Shown: piece by piece, positions 24,890 to 33,336 of the stretch | How positions within the stretch are numbered: the first letter of the stretch is position 1 | How the letters are laid out: every line of letters begins with the position of its first letter | Assembly (NCBI RefSeq): GCF_020889685.1 | Contig: NZ_JACMYO010000038.1 | Span: 1 to 53,451, forward strand | Source: Bradyrhizobium oropedii | GTDB lineage: Bacteria > Pseudomonadota > Alphaproteobacteria > Rhizobiales > Xanthobacteraceae | DNA length: 53,451 nucleotides | Reading direction: 5' to 3' | The notes under the pieces: generated by a model | Seen by the model: the letters and a program-made list of their open reading frames with translations, nothing else | Databases searched by the model: none | What the model was told of the DNA's origin: nothing | Translations under genes and position numbers: made by a program

Positions 24890-26035
24890 ATGAGACTCAC
24901 CATTTCGGTCATCAAGGCTGACATTGGCTCCGTCGGGGGCCATACGAAGCCATCTGCACGTATGATGGCGGCTGTCGAAGGGGAGGTCGCGAAAGCGATC
25001 GACAATGGTCTCCTGATCGACGGTTTCGTCCGCCACACTGGCGACGACATCGCGATCATCATGACGCACACACGGGGCGAGGGGAGCTCCGAGGTCCATC
25101 AATTCGCCTGGAATACGTTTCTTGCGGCCACTGCGGTTGCGAAAACCTCCGGGCTCTACGGCGCCGGCCAGGATCTTCTCGTCGACGCCCCTTCCGGAAA
25201 CGTTCGCGGCGCCGGCCCGGCCGTCGCCGAGCTCAGCTTCGACCACAGCCTCTCGGGCGCGAGACCCGCGGAGTCCTTCATGGTGTTTGCCGCCGACAAG
25301 TGCGGCCCCGGCGCCTACAACCTGCCGCTCTATCTGGCCTTTGCCGATCCCATGTATTGCGCCGGGCTGATGCTGCCCCCGATGATCAAGGGCTTCCGTT
25401 TCCATATTATCGACATGGATAACACGGCCGGCGACAGCGTGATCGAACTCGACGCGCCGGCGGACGGCTACCACATTGCCGCGCTGCTTCGCGATAACGA
25501 ACGTTTCGGCATCGATCGCATCGTCTCGAAAACCTATGGTGAGGTCGCCGTCGCCATTTCGGCGCAGCGCCTTCACTCCATCGCAGGCAAGTACACCGGC
25601 AAGGATGATCCGGTCGCGATCGTCAGGAACCAGGGGATTTTCGCGGCGCCCGAGGAAATCATCTCGCCATTCGCCAAGGCGCACTTCGTGGGCGGCGATG
25701 CGCGCGGCTCGCATGTGATGCCGCTGATGCCCGTTCCGCTCAACACCCCGGTAACGGGGATGTACTGCCTGCCGATCGTTTCCTGCGTCGGCTTCTCGAT
25801 TGACGGGGACGGGAAGTTTTCGGAGTCTTATACCGATTTCTTTGACAACCTTGCGTGGGACGAGGTCCGCCAGCGGGCCCAGCGCAAGGCGATCGAGATG
25901 CGCAGCCAGGGCTGGTCCGGTGCCGCGATGCTACCCTATTCCGAGCTGGAATATGGCGGCTTCCGCGACACGGTATCCGGATTGCTGAAGCGCTTTCGGC
26001 TGCGCGAGGAGCCAAAGCCACAAGCGGCGGAGTAG
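24890..26035 (+). CDS. Bifunctional fructose-1,6-bisphosphate aldolase/phosphatase (archaeal type)
   Basis: A 381-residue FBPA/P (class V FBPase), a one-enzyme route that condenses triose phosphates to fructose 1,6-bisphosphate and dephosphorylates it to fructose 6-phosphate. The N-terminus TISVIKADIGSVGGH holds metal ligands Asp11 and His18. The aldolase site YTGKDDP gives Tyr235, the Schiff-base Lys238 and metal ligands Asp239/Asp240; HTGDD and DMDNTAGDS also fit. So both activities appear intact. ATG 24890 has GGAGGG six bases upstream, while the in-frame ATG at 24884 would touch it. The family is typical of archaea and deep-branching bacteria. Confidence 0.9.
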   Translation: MRLTISVIKADIGSVGGHTKPSARMMAAVEGEVAKAIDNGLLIDGFVRHTGDDIAIIMTHTRGEGSSEVHQFAWNTFLAATAVAKTSGLYGAGQDLLVDAPSGNVRGAGPAVAELSFDHSLSGARPAESFMVFAADKCGPGAYNLPLYLAFADPMYCAGLMLPPMIKGFRFHIIDMDNTAGDSVIELDAPADGYHIAALLRDNERFGIDRIVSKTYGEVAVAISAQRLHSIAGKYTGKDDPVAIVRNQGIFAAPEEIISPFAKAHFVGGDARGSHVMPLMPVPLNTPVTGMYCLPIVSCVGFSIDGDGKFSESYTDFFDNLAWDEVRQRAQRKAIEMRSQGWSGAAMLPYSELEYGGFRDTVSGLLKRFRLREEPKPQAAE

Positions 26036-26052
26036 GGACCGCGCGTGCCCGG

Positions 26053-27678
26053 CTACGCGGTCGCGGTATCGTGCTCGCGCGCGAACGCTCCGCCGGGAAT
26101 CGCGGACAGCAGCGCCTGCGTGTAGGGATGCTGCGGCTTGCCGAACACCTCGGCGGTCAGCCCCTGCTCGACCACGGCGCCATCCTTCATTACGGCAACA
26201 AGATCGCAGATCTGCGCGGCGACGCGCAGATCATGGGTGATGAAGATGATGGAGAGGCCGAGCTGCTGGCGCAGCCCGGCGAGCAGCTTTAGCACCTGCG
26301 CCTGCACCGAGACGTCGAGCGCCGAGACCGGCTCGTCGGCGACCAGCACGTCCGGCTTCAGTGCCAGCGCACGCGCCAGCCCGATGCGCTGCCGTTGGCC
26401 GCCGGAGAATTCGTGCGGGAAGCGGTCGCCGGCGGACGGGTCGAGCCCGACCAGTTCGAACAGCTTTCGGGCTTCGGCGATCGCGGTCGCGCGATCGGTG
26501 CCGTGCACGATCGGTCCCTGCGCCACCAATTCTGCCGCCTTGCGGCGCGGGTTGAGCGAGGCGAACGGATCCTGGAACACCATCTGGATATGACGGGTCT
26601 CGCGCCTGATCTCGTCGCGGCTGAGTTTTGCCCAGTCCTTGCCGTTGAGCATGATCGAGCCGGTATCGGGGTCGATCAACCGCACGATGCAGCGTGCCAG
26701 CGTCGATTTGCCCGAGCCGGATTCGCCGACGATGCCGAGCGTCGCGCCGCGCGGCAGGCGCAGCGTGACGTTCTTGACCGCTTCCGTGATCCGCGCGCCG
26801 CGGCCGAGGAAGCCGCCGGTGCGGTAGGTTTTTGAAACCCCGTCGATGGTCAGGATATCCTTGCCGGACAGGATGCGCGGTGGCGGCGCCGTCAGCGGCG
26901 GCACGGCTGATATCAGCTGCTTGGTGTAGGCGTGCTGCGGATTGTTCAGCACCTCATCGGCTGTGCCTTGCTCGACGATCGCGCCGTGCTGCATCACCAC
27001 GACGCGGTCGGCGATCTCGGCGACCACGCCGAAATCATGGGTGATGAACAGCACCGCGGTCTTCTTGCGCTGCTGCAGATCGCGGATCAGCTTCAGGATT
27101 TGCGCCTGCGTCGTGACGTCGAGCGCGGTGGTCGGCTCGTCGGCGATCAGGAGCTTCGGGTCGAGCGCGAGCGCCATCGCGATCATGGCGCGCTGGCGCT
27201 GGCCACCGGAGAGCTCGTGCGGATAGGCCTTTGCGGCTGCCTTCGGATCGGGGATGCGCACGTCCTCGAGCAGCGCCAGCACCCGTGCGTTGATCTCGGC
27301 CTTGGACAGGCCGGTGTGGATCGAGAACATCTCGCCGATCTGGTCGCCGATGGTGCGCAGCGGGTTGAGCGCCGTCATCGGCTCCTGGAAGATCATCGCG
27401 ATGCCGGCGCCGCGCACATCGCGCATCTCGGCGCTATCGGTCGCGCAGAGGTCGCGGCCGTCGAACATCATCCGGCCTTGTTCGATGGTCACCTCGTTCG
27501 GCAGCAGCCGCATGATGGCATTCGCCATCATCGACTTGCCGGAGCCGGATTCGCCGACCACGCAGAGGATCTCATTCGACGCAATCGAGAGCGAGACATC
27601 GGACAGCGCATGCGGCCGGTCGGCGCCTTTGGGCAGGCGCACCGTCAGGCCGTCGAGCGAAAGGACAGCTTCGCTCAT
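26053..27678 (-). CDS. ABC transporter ATPase, fused DppD-DppF type (oligopeptide class)
   Basis: A 541-residue protein with two full ATPase domains of the peptide/nickel class. Each has Walker A GESGSGKS (about residues 40 and 330), a signature LSGGQRQR or FSGGQRQR, and Walker B LLIADEPTTALD or VLVADEPVSALD. Each also has the extra C-terminal element typical of the class (GTADEVLNNPQHAYTKQLISAVP and EVFGKPQHPYTQALLSAIP). ATG 27678 overlaps the DppC stop (ATGA). It powers the importer encoded by the three preceding genes. The fused arrangement resembles YejF/GsiA. Confidence 0.92.
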   Translation of the reverse strand: MSEAVLSLDGLTVRLPKGADRPHALSDVSLSIASNEILCVVGESGSGKSMMANAIMRLLPNEVTIEQGRMMFDGRDLCATDSAEMRDVRGAGIAMIFQEPMTALNPLRTIGDQIGEMFSIHTGLSKAEINARVLALLEDVRIPDPKAAAKAYPHELSGGQRQRAMIAMALALDPKLLIADEPTTALDVTTQAQILKLIRDLQQRKKTAVLFITHDFGVVAEIADRVVVMQHGAIVEQGTADEVLNNPQHAYTKQLISAVPPLTAPPPRILSGKDILTIDGVSKTYRTGGFLGRGARITEAVKNVTLRLPRGATLGIVGESGSGKSTLARCIVRLIDPDTGSIMLNGKDWAKLSRDEIRRETRHIQMVFQDPFASLNPRRKAAELVAQGPIVHGTDRATAIAEARKLFELVGLDPSAGDRFPHEFSGGQRQRIGLARALALKPDVLVADEPVSALDVSVQAQVLKLLAGLRQQLGLSIIFITHDLRVAAQICDLVAVMKDGAVVEQGLTAEVFGKPQHPYTQALLSAIPGGAFAREHDTATA

Positions 27679-28505
27679 CGGCTCTTCAGCCTCGGATTGA
27701 GCGCATCGTTGAGGCCCTGGCCGACCAGCGACACCGCGAGCACGGTGACGAGGATCGCAATGCCGGGGATTGCCGAGACGTACCACTGCACCCGAAGCAC
27801 ATCACGGCCGAGCCCGATCAGATTGCCCCAGGAGGCGACATTGGGGTCGGACAGCCTTAAGAAAGCGAGAGCGCTTTCCAGCAGGATGGCGACCGCCATC
27901 ACCACGCTGGCATAGACGATCACGGGTGGCAGTGCGTTGGGCAGGATCTCGCCTAGGATGAGCTGAACATCCTTCATGCCGAGCGTCTTGCCGGCCTGCA
28001 CGAATTCGCGGTTGCGCAGCGACAGGAACTCGGCGCGGGTCAGCCGTGCCGGCGCCGGCCATGACACCACGCCGACCGCGATGGTCACCGTGGTCAGCGT
28101 CGAGCCGAACACCGCCACCAGCACCAGCAGCAGCACGAAATTCGGCAGCGTCTGGAACGCCTCGGTGATCCGCATCAGCACATTGTCGACCCAGCCGCCG
28201 TAATAGCCGGCGAAAGCGCCGACCAGGATGCCGATCAGGATCGCGATCATCGTGGCGACGCCGCCGATCAGGAGCGAAATCCGGGCGCCGTAGAAGATCT
28301 GCGCGGCGATGTCGCGCCCGGAATTATCTGTCCCGAGCAAAAAGCGCGGGTTGGAGAACGGCCAGACCAGCGGCCGACCTGCCAAGGCAAGCGGATCGCG
28401 CGGATAGAGGAAACCCGCGCTTACAGCCATCGCGATCACGAGCAGCAGCAGGATCAGGCCGATCACCGCGGCCGGGCTGCGGAAATAGCGTTTTGCCGCG
28501 TCCAT
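27675..28505 (-). CDS. ABC transporter permease, DppC-type
   Basis: A 276-residue permease with an N-terminal hydrophobic anchor (AAVIGLILLLLVIAMAVSAGFL) and the DppC hallmark LLGTDNSGRDIAAQIFYGARISL. The coupling loop is REFVQAGKTLGMKDVQLILGEILPN. It starts two bases after the DppB stop and is followed by the fused ATPase. It makes the channel with DppB. Confidence 0.9.
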   Translation of the reverse strand: MDAAKRYFRSPAAVIGLILLLLVIAMAVSAGFLYPRDPLALAGRPLVWPFSNPRFLLGTDNSGRDIAAQIFYGARISLLIGGVATMIAILIGILVGAFAGYYGGWVDNVLMRITEAFQTLPNFVLLLVLVAVFGSTLTTVTIAVGVVSWPAPARLTRAEFLSLRNREFVQAGKTLGMKDVQLILGEILPNALPPVIVYASVVMAVAILLESALAFLRLSDPNVASWGNLIGLGRDVLRVQWYVSAIPGIAILVTVLAVSLVGQGLNDALNPRLKSR

Positions 28506-28507
28506 CG

Positions 28508-29485
28508 TCAGCCCTCCGTCGCGATGCGCGGATCGAGCCGCGCGTAGAGCAGGTCGACGACGAAGTTGACTGATATGACCAGCAGCGCCGAGACGAAGAC
28601 GATGCCGAGCAGGGTGTTGAGGTCGCGCTGCACCACCGATTCATAGGCGAGGCGGCCGAGGCCGGGCAGCGAGAACACGCTCTCGACCACGACCGAGCCG
28701 CCGAGCATGGTGCCGGCCTGCAAGCCGATCAGCGTCACCATCGGCAGCAGCGCGTTGCGCAGCACATGGCGGGTGATGACATGGGTCTCGTCCAGCCCCT
28801 TGGCGCGGGCGGTGCGGACGAAATCGAGGTTCAAGACCTCCAGCATCGAGGCGCGCATGATGCGCAGATAGATCGCGAGGAAGATCAGCCCGAGTGTCAG
28901 CGTCGGCAGTACGAGATGTGCTGCGATATCGAGCACGCGCCAGATCCCGGTCTGGACTGTGCCGATGTCCTCGAAACCGCCCGGCGGCAGCCATTGCAGA
29001 TAGACCGAGAACACCACGATCGCCATCAGCCCGAACCAGAACGAGGGCGTGGCGTAGAAGATCAGGCCAAGCGTCGAGATCATCGTATCTGGCCAGCGGT
29101 TGACGCCGCGCGCGGCGATCACGCCGAACAGGAGGCCGAAGAAGAACGCGAACGACAGCGACGCCGTCATCAGCAGGATGGTCGGCGGCAGCCGTTCCAG
29201 GATCACGGTCGCCACCGGCTTGCCGTAGATCGAGGAGAAGCCGAGGTCGAGCCGCACCAGGTGCCACAGATAGCTGCCGAGCTGCGCCGGAACCGAGAGG
29301 TCGAGCCCGTAGAACTTGCGCAGCTCTTGCGCCGTCGCGGCATCGCCGCCGCCCATCTGCGCCATCAGCGCATCGACGGTGTCGCCCGGCGCGAGCTGCA
29401 ACAGCAGGAACACGCCGATCAGGATCAGGAACAAGGTCGGAATCGAGGCGGCAAGCCGCCGCCCCGCAAGGCTCAGGATACGCAT
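28508..29485 (-). CDS. ABC transporter permease, DppB-type
   Basis: A 325-residue permease with six helices. It opens with the DppB-like segment IPTLFLILIGVFLLLQLAPGDTVDALM; the coupling loop DFVRTARAKGLDETHVITRHVLRNALLP is clear and ends in the usual SLPGLGRLAYESV. The start is ATG 29485. It is separated from the upstream binding-protein gene by a 213-base gap containing a repeat, which may reduce read-through from that gene. Confidence 0.9.
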   Translation of the reverse strand: MRILSLAGRRLAASIPTLFLILIGVFLLLQLAPGDTVDALMAQMGGGDAATAQELRKFYGLDLSVPAQLGSYLWHLVRLDLGFSSIYGKPVATVILERLPPTILLMTASLSFAFFFGLLFGVIAARGVNRWPDTMISTLGLIFYATPSFWFGLMAIVVFSVYLQWLPPGGFEDIGTVQTGIWRVLDIAAHLVLPTLTLGLIFLAIYLRIMRASMLEVLNLDFVRTARAKGLDETHVITRHVLRNALLPMVTLIGLQAGTMLGGSVVVESVFSLPGLGRLAYESVVQRDLNTLLGIVFVSALLVISVNFVVDLLYARLDPRIATEG

Positions 29486-29530
29486 GCTTTATCTATAGCG
29501 GTTTCGAACGAAGGGGACACTGGCCTCTCT

Positions 29531-29672
29531 TACCTCGCCCCGCTTGCGGGGAGAGGTCGGACTGCGAAGCAGTCCGGGTGAGGGGGGACAGGTCCATCGT
29601 TGGATCGACATCGTGGAGGGAGCCCCTCACCCCAACCCTCTCCCCGTAGAGAACGGGGAGAGGGAGAAGTGG
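29531..29672. repeat. GC-rich intergenic repeat, family D copy 1
   Basis: The block contains hairpins CCCCGCTTGCGGGG, GGACTGCGAAGCAGTCC and CTCTCCCCGTAGAGAACGGGGAGAG. It lies inside an operon, between the peptide-binding-protein gene and dppB, where RNA folding could set the ratio of binding protein to membrane proteins. A related block with the same CTCACCC/GGGTGGGG style is at 33,186-33,312. Confidence 0.65.
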
Positions 29673-29698
29673 GCAGCACCGCTTCTGCCGGAGATGAG

Positions 29699-31312
29699 CT
29701 ACGCCGAAAGCCAAAGATCGTGCCAACTCGCCGAGCCCCAGCGCGGCGTGTTGGAGTGGTTGCGCGCCTTGGCCGTGATCACGGTGACGAAGATCTGCTC
29801 GATCGGCATCCAGACCGGCAGCTCGGTGTTCACCTCCTTGACGAAATCGGCATAGAGCGCCTTGCGCTTGGCCGGATCGACTTCGGTTGCGGCATCGTCG
29901 ATGGTCTTGTCGACAGTCTTGTCCTCCCAGCCCCACTGGTTGGTCCACGGCGCGCCCTTGGGCTGGCCGGAGCGGTACCACACCGTGGTCGAGACCGCGG
30001 GGTCGTTGCGATACTGGTGCCAGCCGGTGGCTAGATCGAAGGCGTGGTCGTCATAGACCTGCTTGAGGAAGCCGCCGCCGTCGTTGCGCACGATGTCGAC
30101 CTGGATGCCGACTTCGCCGAGCGACTGCTGGATGAAGGTCGACCACAGCGAGATGTCCTCGCCCCACGGCGCCGGCAGCAGTTTCAGCGAGAAGCGGTTG
30201 CCACCGGAGGCCTTGAACCCGGCCTCGTCGAGCAGCGCGATGGCCTTGGCCTTGTCGTAGGGATATTGCGGCGTGTTCGGCCCGGGATAGAAGTCGGTCG
30301 AGGTCGACGGGATCGGGCCGGTGCCGAGCTTGGCGAAATCGCCCAGGAAATTGTCGATGAAGAACGGCACGTTGATCGCGTGCGCAATGGCGCGGCGGAC
30401 GCGGATGTCGGCCAGTTCCTTGCGGCGGAAGTTGAACTCGATGGTGTTGGTGCGGGCGTTGCCCTCATTGCCCTTGGTCGAGACGATGAAGCGCTTGTCC
30501 TTGCCGAGCCGCGCCATGTCCGAGATCGTCAGGCCCGAGAACGGGCTGTAGTGCAGCTCGCCGGCCTCCATCTGCGCAGCCGCCGCGGCGCGGTCGGTGA
30601 TCACCTTCCAGACGATGCGGTCGAGATAGGGCGCGTTCGGCCGCCAGTAATCCGGGTTGCGGTCGGCGATGATGTACTGCCCACGCTCATATTTGACGAA
30701 CTTGAACGGACCGGTGCCGACCGGCGCCAGATTGGTCGGGTTCTGCCTGATGTCGCCGCTCTCATAGAGGTGCTTGGCGGAGACGTAGCCGAGGTCGGGC
30801 AGGGCGCGCAGCAGCAGGTTCAGCGGCATCGGCCGCTCGTAGCGGAAGATCGCGGTCTGCGGATCGGGCGTATCGACTGATGTGAGGAACAGTTGCAGCG
30901 TCGATCCGTAGTTGAGGATCTTCTTCCACATGTTCATCGCGGTGAAGGCGACGTCCTCCGAGGTGAACGGCTTGCCGTCGTGCCAGGTGATGCCCTTCCG
31001 CAGCTTGAAGGTGACGGTCTTGCCGTCCGGCGTTGCCTCCCAGCTCTCGGCGAGCACGCCGACCGGCTGCCCGTCGGCGTCGAGGTCGACCAGATTTTCC
31101 TGGATCTTGCCGCCGATGATGTAGACCCCGGTCGAGGCCTGGATGCTGGGGTTGAGTTGGCGCTGTTCGGCGCCGTAATGGACGTTGAACACGCCGCCCT
31201 TGCGCGGGGTCTCCTGCGCGAAGGCCCGCATCGGATTGATGACATTGGCGGCAATTGCGGCCGAGGTCAGAAGGGCGGTGCGGCGGTTGATCTCGAGGCG
31301 GCTCAAATCCAT
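29699..31312 (-). CDS. ABC transporter substrate-binding protein, family 5 (peptide/oligopeptide class)
   Basis: A 537-residue periplasmic protein of the DppA/OppA family. The N-terminus has a twin-arginine signal (INRRTALLTSAAIAANV, cleavage after MRAFA). Family motifs follow: LAESWEATPDGKTVTFKLRKGITWHDGKPFTSEDVAFT, then VGTGPFKFVKYERGQYIIADRNPDYW. It is the first gene of the four-gene importer operon that ends at 26,053. The ligand may be a peptide or another solute taken up by this broad class. Confidence 0.9.
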   Translation of the reverse strand: MDLSRLEINRRTALLTSAAIAANVINPMRAFAQETPRKGGVFNVHYGAEQRQLNPSIQASTGVYIIGGKIQENLVDLDADGQPVGVLAESWEATPDGKTVTFKLRKGITWHDGKPFTSEDVAFTAMNMWKKILNYGSTLQLFLTSVDTPDPQTAIFRYERPMPLNLLLRALPDLGYVSAKHLYESGDIRQNPTNLAPVGTGPFKFVKYERGQYIIADRNPDYWRPNAPYLDRIVWKVITDRAAAAAQMEAGELHYSPFSGLTISDMARLGKDKRFIVSTKGNEGNARTNTIEFNFRRKELADIRVRRAIAHAINVPFFIDNFLGDFAKLGTGPIPSTSTDFYPGPNTPQYPYDKAKAIALLDEAGFKASGGNRFSLKLLPAPWGEDISLWSTFIQQSLGEVGIQVDIVRNDGGGFLKQVYDDHAFDLATGWHQYRNDPAVSTTVWYRSGQPKGAPWTNQWGWEDKTVDKTIDDAATEVDPAKRKALYADFVKEVNTELPVWMPIEQIFVTVITAKARNHSNTPRWGSASWHDLWLSA

Positions 31313-31756
31313 ACGCGGGTCTCCGGAACGTAACTAAAGGCTTGCATCGGGCGGCCGGCCGATCGGTCGTGGCCGCCTTGCACCGATGTTACCTTGGAAA
31401 GGGAACCCGAGTCGAACCCGGCTCATTTCCTAATGCCGCGGCCTTTTGGAGGATCCTTTCCGAAACCTGAAGTGGCGCACCGCGGCGCCTCGCAACCCGA
31501 ATTGTGCGCGGCATTGTCGCACCGCGGCGGCGCGAGATGCGCAAGGTGATTCTCTTCAGGGGGCGTTTCGGGGGCCCCGAAGCCGCGCAAACGCTGTAAT
31601 TTTAGGGGTCGGAAGCGACTTGACTGGAAAAAACACTGGAAAAAACCCTGATTCGGGCGCTGTCCACAGCGATATTCGTGTGGTGAGTGCAGAAAACACT
31701 GTTTTTCTCGGCGTTTTCCGCCATATCGTGCCCACTCCAGAATCAATGGAGCAACC
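31313..31756. other. Intergenic region upstream of HU gene with A-tract duplication and hairpins
   Basis: A stretch of 444 bases with no supported gene between divergent transcription units. Visible structure: a perfect inverted repeat TTCGGGG-G-CCCCGAA (31,567-31,581); a perfect 12-bp tandem duplication ACTGGAAAAAAC at 31,623-31,646; CGCTGTCCACAGCG (31,658-31,671); and AGAAAA/TTTTCT arms at 31,691-31,708. The two A6 tracts are about one helical turn apart and would bend DNA. TTGACT at 31,619 could be a -35 element but has no convincing -10 partner. Confidence 0.6.
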
Positions 31757-32056
31757 ATGGCTACCCAACTGTCGAAGTCGCAAGTGATCGAGAAGATCGC
31801 GACCACCACCGAACTCTCCAAGCGCGACGTCAAGAACGTTTTGGACTCGCTCGTCGATGTCGGCCACAAGGAGCTGAAGAAGGCCGGGGTGTTCCTCGTC
31901 CCCGGCTTCGCGAAGTTCGTTGTCGTCAAGAAGCCTGCGACCAAGGCGCGCAAGGGCACCAACCCCTTCACCGGCGAAGAGATGATGTTCAAGGCCAAGC
32001 CGGCCCGGAAGATCGTCCGCGCACGGCCGGTCAAGGCCGCCAAGGACGCGGTTTAA
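31757..32056 (+). CDS. HU-family DNA-binding protein
   Basis: A 99-residue nucleoid protein of the HU/IHF family. It has the helical N-terminal dimerisation part (SQVIEKIATTTELSKRDVKNVLDSLVDVGHKELKK) and the DNA-binding arm ending in the family motif TGEEMMFKAKPARKIVRARP. The length is slightly above the usual 90, owing to a basic C-terminus. GGAGC precedes ATG 31757 and a strong intrinsic terminator follows, so it is probably a single-gene unit. It bends and packs DNA; whether it has a special role is unknown. Confidence 0.93.
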   Translation: MATQLSKSQVIEKIATTTELSKRDVKNVLDSLVDVGHKELKKAGVFLVPGFAKFVVVKKPATKARKGTNPFTGEEMMFKAKPARKIVRARPVKAAKDAV

Positions 32057-32060
32057 GATG

Positions 32061-32087
32061 AAAGGCCTCCGGTGACGGAGGCCTTTT
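32061..32087 (+). terminator. Intrinsic terminator of the HU gene
   Basis: AAAGGCCTCCG, loop GTGA and CGGAGGCCTTT form a perfect 11-bp stem ending in a T-run, starting five bases after the HU stop codon. This is a textbook rho-independent terminator. Confidence 0.93.
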
Positions 32088-32194
32088 GCTTTTGAGCCGT
32101 TAGCCAGCCGCAGTAGGTTGCCTGCCCGCGAGAGTGTTCGAGCGAAATGGACACCGGCTCGCATGTGGAAACGCGCCGAAGCAAGCATCCGGAG

Positions 32195-32223
32195 CTCCGG
32201 TCCTGGTTAAGCCAAGACCGGAG
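32195..32223. repeat. Hairpin plus short tandem repeat at the SDR gene 3' end
   Basis: CTCCGGTC and GACCGGAG form an 8-bp stem with an inner TGG/CCA pair. It is followed at 32,218-32,249 by a 16-bp direct repeat in two abutting copies (starting CCGGAGTTCT, two mismatches). The second copy contains the SDR stop codon. The hairpin may end SDR transcription, but no T-run follows on the minus strand. Confidence 0.5.
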
Positions 32224-32241
32224 TTCTGGATCACCGGAGTT

Positions 32242-33021
32242 CTAGACCACCGGCGACCGGCCACCATCGACATTGATGGCGGTGCCGGTGATGTAGGAGC
32301 CTTGCTCCGAGGCCAGGAAGCAGGCGAGGTTGGCAAACTCCTCCGCTGTGCCGATGCGGCCGAGCGGCGTGCCCTTGGCAAGGCCCTTGGCGAATTCTCC
32401 GAAATCCGTGGTCGGCGCCTGGGCAGCATGCCGCTTGACCCATTGATCGCTCATGATCAGGCCGACCAACAGCGCATTCACCAGGATGTTGTGCTCGCCG
32501 CCTTCATTGGCCATGACCTTGGTCAGCGCCATGCCGGCGGCACGCGACACCGATGTGGGCGCGGAATTGCCGGCCGGGGCCTTCGCAAAGGTGTTGAGCA
32601 CGTTGATGATGCGGCCCCATTTGCGCTGCTTCATGCCCGGCCAAACCAGCCGGCTGAAGCGGATCGCGGCAAACAGCTTGAGGTCGAGGTCCTCCTGCCA
32701 GGCCTCGTCGCTGATGCTCTCGAACGCCAGCGTGCGCGCGGTGCCGGCGTTGTTGACCAGCACGTCGATCTTGCCCAAGTCGACGACGATCTGGTCGTGG
32801 GCGTTGCTGATGTCGGCGGCCTTCGCGACGTCGCAGACGTAATCGCGCACCACGAGGCCATCTTTGGCGAGCGCCTCGCGCGCTGCTGCGAGGTCGGCTG
32901 CACCGCGGGCGAGGATCGCGACCTTGGCGCCGGATTCCGCAAACCGCCGCGCCACCGCGATCCCGATACCTTTGCTGCCGCCGGTGACCACCGCCACGCG
33001 GTCCTTCATCGATAGGTTCAT
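32242..33021 (-). CDS. SDR-fold protein lacking the canonical catalytic Ser-Tyr-Lys
   Basis: A 259-residue Rossmann protein that clearly belongs to the short-chain dehydrogenases: TGGSKGIG near residue 13, NNAG at 90-93 and a final SYITGTAINVDGG. At the catalytic site the usual YxxxK is TSVSR (Thr156, Arg160), and the normally conserved Ser after GRIIN is replaced by Leu/Asn (GRIINVLNTF). Such proteins may bind NAD(P)H without reducing, or use another chemistry. ATG 33021 follows GGAGAACAACA. No operon partner is close, and the function is unknown. Confidence 0.83.
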   Translation of the reverse strand: MNLSMKDRVAVVTGGSKGIGIAVARRFAESGAKVAILARGAADLAAAREALAKDGLVVRDYVCDVAKAADISNAHDQIVVDLGKIDVLVNNAGTARTLAFESISDEAWQEDLDLKLFAAIRFSRLVWPGMKQRKWGRIINVLNTFAKAPAGNSAPTSVSRAAGMALTKVMANEGGEHNILVNALLVGLIMSDQWVKRHAAQAPTTDFGEFAKGLAKGTPLGRIGTAEEFANLACFLASEQGSYITGTAINVDGGRSPVV

Positions 33022-33336
33022 TGTTGTTCTCCGATGCATCAAGGTCCCGGAGACAACGCTATCAAACCGACAGCGCGACCAACAAGGTCATGCAGAGCAG
33101 GTGTGCCGTGACAATTATCGCGAGATGGAGCGGGCCGGGCATCGGATGTCTCCGGGTTGCACAGTGAGGTGAGCTCCGCCGTCAAGCTCCCTCACCCTGA
33201 AAGGGGGAGGGTGGGGTGGGGGTCAAGCCGCAACGGCAGTGTCCGCGGAGGCAGGATCCCCACCCGGTTTGCTGCGCAAACCGACCTCCCCTTTCCAAGG
33301 GGAGGTGAGGAGAGAGCGCGCTACATCAAGCAAGCG
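33022..33336. other. Intergenic region, mostly family D repeat
   Basis: This gap of 315 bases lies between two minus-strand genes. Bases 33,186-33,312 form a family D repeat: CTCCCTCACCC at one end, GGTTTGCTGCGCAAACC inside and ACCTCCCCTT-TCC-AAGGGGAGGT at the other end. The repeat probably terminates or stabilises the transcript of the binding-protein gene that ends at 33,337. Bases 33,022-33,185 should hold the SDR promoter; I see no clear consensus. Confidence 0.6.

Noticed and set aside
31380..31460. GAGTCGAACCCGG-like stretch that resembles a tRNA T-arm on the minus strand
   Set aside because: The bases flanking the loop do not pair beyond the first position, and no anticodon arm or acceptor stem could be laid out.
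31658..31671. CGCTGTCCACAGCG as a DnaA box or origin element
   Set aside because: Two mismatches to the DnaA box, no cluster of boxes and no replication genes nearby.
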